Assembly: GCF_040412425.1 (NCBI RefSeq)
Contig: NC_089762.1
Location: 25,422,891-25,486,890, forward strand
Source of the DNA: Macrobrachium rosenbergii
Taxonomy: Eukaryota > Arthropoda > Malacostraca > Decapoda > Palaemonidae
DNA length: 64,000 nucleotides
Reading direction: 5' to 3'
The position numbers and the translations under genes are program-made. Numbering within the stretch: the first letter of the stretch is position 1; every line of letters begins with the position of its first letter. This document shows, piece after piece, positions 21,468 to 31,289 of this stretch. Under the pieces are notes generated by a model that was not told where the DNA came from, ran no database searches, and saw only the letters and a list, made by a program, of their open reading frames with translations.

Positions 21468-22961
21468 TTGTCGCATCGCTGGCGGGCTGCAACCTCACGG
21501 ACATGGCGCATTTTTGGGGCTCCACATATTTTTGGAATGATGCCTGCTGCCGCGTCAGGCAATATTGGAGGTGGAATTTTTTTAAATACGCCCAATGTGG
21601 CTGGCATTATGTCCCGTGATAGTTTCCTGGCGTTGGACAGGTATTTCAACGCCTTCAACCGGGGGCTATACCCGAATAACCCCGACCGCCTCATCTTAGT
21701 CCGCCCAGTGTTGGAGTTCATTCGTGAACGGTGCCAGACTCTTGTGGTTCCTTCCAAGAACCTTTCTTTGGATGAGGGTATGATGCCATACAAAGGGCGT
21801 CTAAGTATAAAAGTGTACAACCCGAAGAAGCCAAAGAAATATGGTGGAAAGTTATTTTTTATTACGGAAGCCAACACTGGATACGTCGTGGACTTCTTGG
21901 TGTATTCTGGGGTCTTCTCCACGCTGCGTGACACTGTCTTCGGTCTTGTGAATCGTTTTCGTAACCAGGGATACCACCTGTTTATTGATAATTATTATAA
22001 CTCGGTATCCCTGGCCCAGGAACTGTATGAAGCAGGTGTGCACGTCAGTGGCACCCTTCAGTTGGTGCGTGGGGCCCCGAATGTCCTCAAGAGGTTTGCT
22101 AGCCACCCGCAACATCTTGCAAGAGGAGAGACAGAGTGGCGGCGGAAGGGAGATGTCTTCGTCATCTGTTGGAAGGGGGTCCGACTCGTGCCCATGATTA
22201 CGACGAGTCATGAGCCCATCCAAGAAGAGATCATTCAGCGGAAGAAGACACGTCGGCAGGGCCCGACTGTCATTGGGCACTACAACAGGCACATGGGAGG
22301 AGTTGATCTCTTTGATCAACTCATCCAGTATTATCCCTTTGCCAGGAGAACCAGGAGGTGGACACAGAAGCTCCTCAAATACCTCCTTCAGTTGGCCCTC
22401 CAGAATGCCTACATCATTTACTGTGGGTATAATTCAGACGCTCGGAGGTTGACCCACATCCAGTTTCTTGAGGTGGCTGGGAATGCCCTCATAAACTTTG
22501 ATCCAGAGGAGTGTCCTTCCAATGCCGCCCCCCTGCCCCGAGCTGCAGCTCTGCCCCGAGAGGAAAGGGCAGATGTCGCTAGGTACCCCGACCTCAGAAT
22601 TCCTGATCCTGCCGACGCCGCCCCTGCTGCCGCCAACCTTGATGATGCCGCCGCCTTTGAAGATGCCGCCGCCCCTCGAATTCCAGTGTCCCATCGGGTA
22701 GCCGACCCTGTGTGTCGGCTGCAGCCAGGAGATCACACACTGGAGCTAATAGAAGGGGGCAAACAGAAACGGTGCCAGGTGTGCCTTATGAATGGCAAAA
22801 GGAGAGACAGCCGGTACGTGTGTCGCACCTGCAAGGTAGCACTTTGCAGGTTTGAGGAGTGTAACCGCAAATACCACAATGCGGTTATATACTGGAGTGC
22901 GCCTGCCCGAGCGACACCGGAGGGCGCAGCGAGCCGCCGAAGTGCGGCCCACCAGCAGTAA
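21468..22961 (+). pseudogene. piggyBac transposase, catalytic and C-terminal parts
   Basis: This is a 497-codon open frame, but its ATG is internal. The real protein should begin upstream, and the first 40 or so codons are scrambled by nearby indels (LTDMAHFWG is readable in another frame at about 21490-21520). From about residue 45 the frame is good: MSRDSFLALDRYF, then the catalytic DDD triad, with Asp102 (SLDEGMMPYKGR, codon 21771), Asp174 (FIDNYYNS, 21987) and Asp280 (MGGVDLFDQ, 22305), all intact. The C-terminus has the cysteine-rich domain CQVC..CRTC..C..C..H (22774-22885), used for DNA-end binding in the family, after an Ala/Pro-rich linker. Upstream breaks make the gene non-functional. 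Confidence 0.88.
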
Positions 22962-23065
22962 GGGCGAGCATCTCCCTCCTCCACTTGTGCCTCGTCATGT
23001 CGGGAGGAAAAGAATGCAAGACTCTTCAATGGAGGAGGGAGAAAACAAGAACAGAACGAAGAGTC

Positions 23066-23210
23066 AGGATTACAAGTGAGTATTCTGCATTGAATTTATT
23101 TTTAGTTTTATATTTACGAGTGAGTATTCTGCATTGAATTTATTTTTATTTTATATTTACGAGTGAGTATTCTGCATTGAATTTATTTTTAGTTTTATAT
23201 TTATTACAAG
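23066..23210. repeat. Three tandem copies of a 46-bp unit
   Basis: GAGTATTCTGCATTGAATTT recurs three times (about 23078, 23122 and 23165), each followed by an ATTTTTA..TTTTATATTTA tail. It lies just 3' of the transposase frame, within the element. Confidence 0.85.
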
Positions 23211-23371
23211 TTTTTATATATCTGTATTCATTGGTGTTTTGTATATTATTTTGTTTTATGCAAAAACAAAGTTTTTCACAACCATTTCTTTTATTTATGT
23301 TTTCGTAACAAAATAAAAATCAATATAATTTATATGTGTGTATGTATGAATGTCTATATATATGTAGTGTA

Positions 23372-23482
<111 letters not shown>

Positions 23483-23489
23483 ACTTGGG

Positions 23490-26040
23490 TCTCTTTTGGG
23501 TAAGCAAAAATCTAACATTCTGGTGATATTCAATCCTTTACCTTCATTTGCAACAAACGGAAAGTCTCTAGCACAATATTTCGATTTTTGGTGAATTTTG
23601 AAAAAACTTTTCCTTCAGCTCCGCAAGCTGCCGACTCTGCTGAAAATCATGTCATTTCTTGAGTCACCTTGCCGTAATTTTTTCGCCATTTCATATTATT
23701 CGTTACATAAAGTGTTATACATGAAAATGTGCGCAATTTCATGTAGAATACAACAAAAAATAACTCATTCATTTAGCTCTTCACAGTTTTTTAATATTTT
23801 CACTGAAATCACGATAACTGACAAAATTTTAACATTTGGTCAACTTTGACTCGACCGAAATGATCGAAAAACGCAACCGTAGGATAAAATTCTTACATTC
23901 TAGTAACAATCAATCATTCACCTTCATTCTGCAACAAACGGAAAGTCTCTAGCACATTATTTCGATTTTTGGTGAATTTTTGAAAAAAACTTTTTCCTTC
24001 ACTCCTCGCGCGCGGAATCCGCTGAAAATCCGTGCATTTCTTGAGTCACCTTGCCGTAATTTTTTCGCCGTTTCATATTATTCGTTACATAAAGTGTTAT
24101 ACATCAAAATGTGCGCAATTTCATATAGAATACAACAAAAAATGAATAATTCATTTAGCTCTTCACAGTTTTTTAATATTTTCAGTGAAATCACGATAAC
24201 TGACAAAATTTTAACATTCGGTCAAATTTGACTCAACTGAAATGATCGAAAAACGCAACCGTAGGATAAAATTCTTACATTCTAGTAACAATCAATCATT
24301 TACCTTCATTCTGCAACAAACGGAAAGTCTCTAGCACATTATTTCGATTTTTGGTGAATTTTTGAAAAAAACTTTTTCCTTCGCTCCTCACGCGCGGAAT
24401 CTGCTGAAAATCCGTGCATTTCTTGAGTCACCTTGCCGTAATTTTTTCTCCGTTTCATATTATTCGTTACATAAAGTGTTATACATCAAAATGTGCGCAA
24501 TTTCATGTAGAATACAACAAAAAATTAATCATTCCTTTAGCTCTTCACAGTTTTTTAATAGTTTCATTGAAATCACAGTAACTGACAAAATTCTAACATT
24601 CTGTCAACTTTGACTCGACCGAAATGATCGAAAAACGCAACCGTAGGCCAAAATTCTTACATTCTAGTAACAATCATTCATTTAGCTTCATTCTGCAACA
24701 AACGGAAAGTCTCTAGCACAATATTTCGATTTTTGGTGAATTTTTGAAAAAAACTTTTTCCTTCACTCCGCGCGCGCGGAATCCGCTGAAAATCCGTGCA
24801 TTTCTTGAGTCAACTTCCCGTAATTTTTTCGCTGTTTTATATTGTTCGTTACATAAAGTGTTATACATCAAAATGTGCCCAATTTCATATAGAATACAAC
24901 AAAAAATAAATCATTCCTTTAGCTCTTCACAGTTTTTTAATGTTTTCATTTAAATCACGATAACTGACAAAATTTTAACATTCGGTCAACTTTGACTCGA
25001 CCGAAATGATCGAAAAACGCAACCGTGAGGCCAAAATTCTTACATTGTAGTAACAATCAATCATTTACCTTCATTCTGCAACAAACGGAAAGTCTCTAGC
25101 ACAATATTTCGATTTTGGTGAATTTTGAAAAACTTCTTCCTTCGCTCAAAACTCCGCTGAAAATCCGTGCATTTCTTGAGTCAACTTCCCGTAATTTTTT
25201 CCCGTTTCATATTATTCGTTACATAAAGTGTTATACATCAAAATGTGCAATTTCATATAGAAACAACAAAAAATAAATCATTCCTTTAGCTCTTCACAGT
25301 TTTTTAATATTTTCATTTAAATCACAATAACTGACAAAATTTTAACATTCTGTCAACTTGACTCGAAAATGATCGAAAAACGCAACCGTAGAGGCCAAAA
25401 TTTTACATTGTAGTAACAATCAATCATTTACCTTCATTCTGCAACAAACGGAAAGTCTCTAATATTTCGATTTTTGGTGAATTTTTAAAAAAACTTTTTC
25501 CTTCGCCGTTTCATGTCATTTCTTGATTCAGCTTAATTTTTTCTCCGTTTCATATTATTCATTACATAAAGTGTTATACATCAAAATGTGCACAATTTCA
25601 TGTAGAATACAACAAAAAATAAATCATTCCTTTAGCTCTTCACAGTTTTTTAATATTTTCATATATAACGATAAATAGAAAAAATCAACCTTCGGTCAAC
25701 TTTAACTCGATCGAAATGGTTCAAAAATGCAATTGTAAGCTAAAAAACTTACAGTCTAGTAATATTCAATCTATTTCCTTCATTTTGGAACAATTGGAAA
25801 GTCTCTAGCACAATATTTTGATTTTTGGTGAATTTTTGAAAAAACTTTTTTTACGTCCATACGTTACAAATTCATGCATCATTTTGTGATAATATTTTCT
25901 CTGTGTTGCTTTAATCGTTTTACATTCTGTTATATACCAAAATCATCGCAATTTAGTGTACAATACAACTAAAAAAAATTAACTCATTAGCTTTAACCGT
26001 TTTGCTTACAGCGCGATTTGTATACAATTATATACAAGTT
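23490..26040. repeat. Satellite array of about 382-bp units inside piggyBac
   Basis: About seven units start near 23490, 23881, 24263, 24646, 25030, 25391 and 25736. Each has the landmarks TTACATTCTAGTAACAATCA, CAACAAACGGAAAGTCTCTA, TTTCGATTTTTGGTGAATTT, CATTTCTTGAGTCA, TTACATAAAGTGTTATACAT and ATCGAAAAACGCAACCGTAG. The first four units are 382 bp and very similar. Units 5 and 6 are shorter, and unit 7 is clearly diverged. An 83-codon frame is open in the first units, but amino-acid changes are not biased to silent sites and 382 is not a multiple of three, so I do not call it coding. The strand of origin is unknown. Confidence 0.9.
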
Positions 26041-26286
26041 TTTTTTTTTCGCTGTCATATATTCCAATATTTATATATGACAATGATATTTTTTTTTCAT
26101 TTCTGATGATTGCATACTAAACTTCAGGCAATGAGAAAAAAAGGAGCCAAAAATGAACTGTTAATCTTAAAAACTAAACGTGCTGTGATTTTTTGAAAAA
26201 AACTGTTTTTCCGCTTCGGCGCTACCTCTCGGAGGCTGCCGGCATACGGGAGACGTTTTTGAAAATAGGGCTTCGGCGTTAAAGGG
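26041..26286. repeat. piggyBac right terminal region
   Basis: This runs from the end of the satellite to the right inverted repeat. It contains TTTTTTGAAAAAAACTGTTTTTCC, close to the satellite block TTTTTGAAAAAAACTTTTTCC, followed by a GC-richer stretch (26213-26250), as in the satellite. The satellite may therefore derive from this terminal region. The last 12 bases are the inverted repeat. Confidence 0.7.
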
Positions 26287-26290
26287 TTAA

Positions 26291-27050
26291 GTAAGCAGTT
26301 CCTTTTGAAGATTAGAAGCTTGTTCAAAACCTTCGAAATCTGGGGCAATGGAGTGCATCTCTTGCTATTGCTTGATTGTCCAATTTTGGAGAGACATGTT
26401 CTGGAAGTTGCTGGTTCTTGTATGTGGCAGACGGGTCCACTTCTGGTTGTGGAAGCATGTTGGGAATCATTTGAAAAGAGTGATTGTCTAACATCCACTG
26501 TGTTGAGGCTGTCATTTCCCGTAATAGAGAGTCTACTATTACATTGAGTGATCCTATGAGGTGAATTGCATACAAGTGCCACTTCCTTGCTTATCCAGCC
26601 AAAGGATGGATAGCATTACTGTACTGAGAGGAGGTGAATGTGATTCCAACCTCCTAATACAGGACATTGCAGTCATGCTGTCTAGGAACAACAAATTGTA
26701 TGTCTCTTTTGGAGGTTTCAGTTTTGTGAGAGACAAATAGACAGCCATGATCTCCAGGAAGTTGATATGACATTTCCTGAGCAGCTGACCACCTCCCTGC
26801 TACCTGACAATCCTCCCAATGACCTCCCCAACCTGTCAAGGAGGCATCTGTATTTATTATTACTCGTACAGATGGAGGAGTCAGGGTGACCTGTTTTGCC
26901 AGAAAGCCCTTCCAAGTTCAAGGCCAGAGTATCTCCCCAACTTTTTGATTCCTTTGATGAGACCGATCGCTCCTCTTTTTTTCTTGCATACAATAGCCAA
27001 ATTTTGTTTACATTTTGCAGTTGCAATCTAAGGACTGGATCTGTCACAGA
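26291..27050 (-). pseudogene. DIRS-B RNase H and linker, 5' half of the split copy
   Basis: Read on the minus strand from 26910 down, the blocks are TDASLTGWGGHWEDC (about 26865-26815), AGRWSAAQE, MAVYLSLTKLKPPKET (26748-26700), a LDSMTAMSCI block (substrate-strand Asp region) and AIHLIGSLNVIVDSLLRE (about 26570-26515). The linker SFQMIPNMLPQPEVDPSATYKNQQLP follows, then CPRFRRF. It stops at 26291, next to the piggyBac TTAA, and resumes at 20317. Two or more frameshifts are present. The 26950-27050 part is poorly recognisable. Confidence 0.8.
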
Positions 27051-27204
27051 TGCAAGCTATAGCGGGCCCATCATACATTATAATTGCCATCTGGAAACAC
27101 TAGGTTGTGCCAGGATTTGGTGAAGTATTTTTTCATTTGGTTGCCTCCGATCTATATTTTCATAGCTTAGCTTAGCTTAGCAATTTTTTTGACTATTATG
27201 TCAG

Positions 27205-28800
27205 AATGAGTGTGACCAGTAACCGGTATTGCAGCAAATGCTGTAATACTAGGTTAGCTTCATTTAAATGTGCCGTAGACAGGTATGTTGTCCCAACTTG
27301 ACTTGCAAGGAATGTAAGGATTGGGCCGTGAGTAAATGGAAAGTGCTGACCAATCATTTGGATAAATTAGAGAAAGCTAGGCTTAGGAAAGTGGCTGCTA
27401 GAGCTTCTGTGTCCTCTACCCCTAAACCGGCCTTTTCTACACCTTTGACTTCTCATTCCCCGATTCCTACTTCTCTTCCTCTCCCTACAATTCCATTACT
27501 TGGCTCCCTTCCCTCTGAACCCAGTGCCATTGCCAGTCTCGAAGCTATGATGGATAAGAAATTCAACGTTATAGTAAGTACTGTTTCTCAGATAGGATCA
27601 TAGTGCAACTGTCGGTGCCAGTGCTAGTGCCTGCACCCGGGTTAGTGTTGTGTAGGGGGTGGCTACTCGTCCCACCGATGCTCCTAGACGGAGGTCCCTG
27701 CCAAACTCCCCTGCACCTGGGAGGAGGCAAACCGTAAGTCCAAGGTTGGTGAGGTGTGCCCACGAGTAGTTACTTCCTCACTCGAGCCTGTTGCTGGTCC
27801 CAGGTATCGACAGACAGCCACTGGAAAGGAGTCTTACAGACCTCCTAAATTCAGTCACTGTCAGACTCCTCTGCACCTGGGAGGAGGCAAATCGTAAGTC
27901 CAAGGGAGGTCGGTGGGATTTGCCCACGGGTAGTTACTTCCTCACCCGAACCTGTTGCTATTTCCCAGTTTTCGGCAACCAAATGCTCGAAAGGTGTCCA
28001 ATTGGATCACACCTTATCTTCCAGTGGTTCGGATTCCAAACCCAAAGGACACAGTTGACGTTTTCAGGAGTCTTCCAGGCCTTTGAAGAGGCATGTTGCG
28101 GACATACGTACAGCGGCACCCCGCAAGCGCCATAAGGATCAAGAGCCCTCTTGCAGCTATTGGGACGACAGAGAGCTTCCTTTGGACACCGAGCTCCCAT
28201 TGGTTCGTAAGCGCCCTTAGGCTCCCAAGTGCCAATTGGCTCATAAGCACGCTTTGGGATCTCCCTCTCCCATTGGATCCGAGCTCCCAGTGGCTCATAA
28301 GCTTGCTGCAGGTTGAGTTCGCGCTGTAGCCCCAGACATCCCGTTGGCTCCCAGCTCTCCAGCATTGGGATACGAGTCTGAGACTCCAGGTTCAGACGTC
28401 CCTATTGCTACAGGTCAACCTGTTTCGGCGCTTTCTGTGTCACAGGTCCCCCAAGGTCATATCTTCCTCACCTGTCGCTGATCACGCAAAGTCTGCAAGT
28501 ACATCAGCACCCCAAGACTCTTCTTTGCTTCCCATTCACCAATGTTTGGACAACATCCAGGAACTGTTGAAGAACCCTTGTCTTTGAAACCAGAAGAACC
28601 ACAGCAAGATTTGGCACTTTCCGCTGTATCTTCAGCAGAGGAGGAACCTGAATGAGAGCCTTCATCAGCTTACGCCTCATTATTGAAGTATTTTCTGTTG
28701 TGCTTCCTGACATATTTCTCCACCACAGCCCCTTCTTCCCCAGGATCAGCGTTCTTGTTATGTCAATCCTCGAGTACCACTAGACTCCTGTAGATGGCCC
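27205..28800 (+). pseudogene. DIRS-C gag-like ORF, broken, with internal repeats
   Basis: It starts MSVTSNRYCSKCCNTRL (27205). The frame shifts at about 27270 into CRRQVCCPNLTCKECKDWAVSKWKVLTNH, the same C-x2-C/C-x2-C cluster as DIRS-A gag, followed by LEKARLRKVAARA. Downstream are two approximately 172-bp tandem copies (27684-27855 and 27856-27970; shared CACCTGGGAGGAGGCAAA). A minisatellite follows at about 28185-28310, repeating GCTCCCA..GGCTCATAAGC. DIRS-A has one copy of the CACCTGGG-type block (13075-13140), so the duplication is specific to this copy or lineage. Confidence 0.7.
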
Positions 28801-29479
28801 TCTCTATTTCGTCCAAGAAAGCATTGTCGGGGATTGACTCTTGGCTGTCTGAGAAGAGGGAGTTAGGCAAAGCTGTATTTTGTTCTCAGTTTTCCACGAG
28901 GAGGTATGTATTCTATAAAACCAGGGAAGCTCCTTCCATAGGAGTTTCTGCTATATTTGTACATGCTGACTGGCTCAGAGTCCTGTCGTGTGCGGACAAG
29001 GTGATTCAAGATGGGGCACAGGAGTTAGCTGTTCTTTTTTCGTCATGTACTGAAGAAGAGACGTGTGGTTTTCTTTCACCACTAAAGGAGTGACACCATC
29101 CCAGAGATCTGCTCTTCTTCGCTCATCTGTACAAACCAGCCTTTTTTCCTTGAATGACATTAGAGCGGGTGGTTATGGAATTCCAAAAGGCTACTCAAGA
29201 CTTGCTTGCACAGTTGTCCAAGTGAACGATGGAGTCTAACTGAACACCGGCTGTTTCACTTAATCCTCAGCCTCTCTCTCCTCTCCAGCCACGGCTCTTT
29301 CGAGGTAACAGAGGAAGAGCTTCCTTGCACCCACACACAAGTCCCAGATCAGTTTGCCCTGTCAGGAAGAAGTCCTTTTCTAGACCAGTCTCTAGCAAGT
29401 GAGACTTCAGTCCTCTGTCTACCTGTGGCCGCCAGACTCCCACACTTCTGGAGACAGCGAGAGGCCAGATCAATAGAAC

Positions 29480-30070
29480 CATGGGTACTACAGGTTCTCA
29501 AGGAAGGATATGCGATTCCCTTCAAGTCACAGCTCTTCTCCACAAGAGAGCTATAGAAGAGGCAGAAGACTTGTCATCGGGGGGGGGGGGGGGTTGCAAT
29601 CGCCTCTTTGTAGTCCCCAAAACCTCCAGGGTTTGGAGGCCGGTCCTGAATGTAAGCAGTCTGAACGTCTTCGTCCAAACCATGAAGTTCAGGATGCAGA
29701 CGAACAGCTCATTTCTTGCTGCAATTTCCCAAGAAGATTGGATGGTCTCGATAGACATGAGAGACGTTTACTTTCATACCCCCAGTACACCGGGATTCCA
29801 GGAGATTCCTGTGATTCACTCTCAGGACAAAGTTTTCCAATTTCAGGCTCTATGCTTCAGGTTGTCAACAGCCCCTCAAGTCTTCACTGGGGCTAATTGG
29901 TGTGAAAGTTTGCCTATATCTGGATGAATGGCCCTATGTTCATCATCCCAGAAGAAGTGCACGGAGGGCCCTCTCAGAACCCTTCAGTTAGCCCAGGAGT
30001 TGGGCAAGAAAAGTCCCAACGAGTCCCTTCTCAGACAATAGTCTGTCTGGGGATGAGATAGACTCTCACG
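29480..30070 (+). pseudogene. DIRS-C reverse transcriptase, catalytic Asp changed
   Basis: LLHKRAIEEAEDLSS (29525) is followed by a G15 run (29579-29593) in place of the SSGG turn. NRLFVVPKTS, VWRPVLNVSSLN and DWMVSIDMRDVYFHTP (first catalytic Asp, about 29745-29775) come next, then FQFQALCFRLSTAPQVFT. The YxDD box reads YLDE at 29917-29928: the second catalytic aspartate is Glu (GAA, 29926-29928). The frame then breaks. RT activity is not expected. Confidence 0.82.
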
Positions 30071-30430
30071 TTTTTCGGGTTTTTCCATTAGAGCAGAGAA
30101 TACTATCATGCACCCAAAGAAGTCCGTCATTTTATGAGTCTTCAGACCTGCTCAGCCAATGACTGGATGAGCCTGCTGCGGACTCTCTCCTCCATAGAGA
30201 TGCTCGTTCCTTTGGGGATACTGCATGCGAGGCCTTTGCAGTTCTTTCTGAAGGTCAGTTGGAACAAGAAGATTCTTTCAGATTCCTCCGTATTCCCCAT
30301 CACACAGGAAATAAAAGATCTTCAGTGGTGGCCTGTAGAAGGATTGTTCCACTCTTGGAAGTCCCTATGTCATTGGCGGAACAATATTTATGAGACTAGG
30401 TCCTTGAAGGAAAAACATCATAAAATCTAA

Positions 30431-30940
30431 TAGAAATTCTCCTGATATTAATAGTAATTGGGGAACATTTTTACAAAATCCAGTAGGTTCAGCGGTCAGT
30501 TACTACAGCCAAACAAATGGTTTAACTAAACCCAAGGTTTGGACGTTAAACACAGTTAACGGCCAGTTGCGGCTCAAGTAGCTTACATGAATGATCAACT
30601 ACTAGGCTATTAATTCAAAATTGCAGTAGCCTAGCCTGTTAAGTAGCCTGAGATAACTACTAAGATAAAAAAGGGGCATATTAATGACCTTCAAGAACAG
30701 CATTTTATAAAATTATTACTTCAGCATAACTTGAGCCTTGTTTGTTGGCTAACAATCATCACAGCTAATTTTTGTATTCATGAGAGAAGTCGGATTACGA
30801 CTGTACATGAAATAAATTACTAGCTAAAAAGTTTCTAAACTAAACTTTCACTGGCACTTGAGACCATGTACTTAACTTGCTGCTTTGTGTGTCACCTCCA
30901 TAATAATCAAAGTGATTATGGAGCACTGGTAAGACGGACG
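30431..30940. other. Intron 2 sequence, nothing identified
   Basis: This is AT-rich with no motif recognised. It separates the truncated DIRS-C from the 300-bp inverted repeat at 30945. Confidence 0.5.
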
Positions 30941-30944
30941 AATT

Positions 30945-31240
30945 ATGCTTCGTGTCGTTACAAGACCAAAGAAAGTACTGTAATGGCGACTCAGTCTGTC
31001 CAGTTACATGGCGTCAACGATGGTGGCCTTTGAATGCGTGTCATAGGCACTTCTCGCAGGCTGACATAGGATTGAACCTAGGTATTTGCTGTAGTTATGA
31101 GAAAAGAGTCCCTCTTATCTTTGAGTCCTATACACCATCAAGTGTGAACAGCACTTATACTGGGCCTAGACCAACTAAAGGAGAATTCTTTTGTATTAAT
31201 TGTTCTATCATGGAGCCTGAATGGACCCATGAGAGTAAAT
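30945..31240. repeat. Inverted copy of the 18515-18870 repeat
   Basis: It is the reverse complement of the repeat beside DIRS-A, from GACTCAGTCTGTCCAGTTACA (30990) to GGAGCCTGAATGGACCCATGAG (about 31211-31232). GAGGACGAACAGCGGCCACAATAT (31249) extends it into the terminal sequence also present at 18880-18905, inverted. Confidence 0.75.
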
Positions 31241-31289
31241 CCTTTGAGGACGAACAGCGGCCACAATATAAAAAATTATCATTTGAATA

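Larger units (their letters stand above)
27060..30430 (+). mobile_element. DIRS-C, gag to RT, 3' truncated
   Basis: GGATTTGGTGAAGTATT..GCTTAGCTTAGC at 27113-27180 matches the leader just upstream of gag in DIRS-A (12486-12537), so this is a sister copy. It carries gag (27205-28800) and RT (29480-30070), then degenerates and ends near 30430. RNase H, recombinase and right terminal repeat are absent. The left inverted repeat is not recognisable, and DIRS-B abuts it head to head. Confidence 0.78.

Noticed and set aside
20677..21934. Minus-strand frames of 233 and 325 codons
   Set aside because: They are antisense to the piggyBac transposase and its biased acidic and basic codons. Nothing recognisable is encoded.
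23598..24953. Four similar 83-codon frames (MKK..FSSSQFFNIF..) as a tandem gene family
   Set aside because: They are units of a 382-bp satellite. The period is not a multiple of three, substitutions are not biased to silent sites, later units lose the frame, and no regulatory or domain signal is present.
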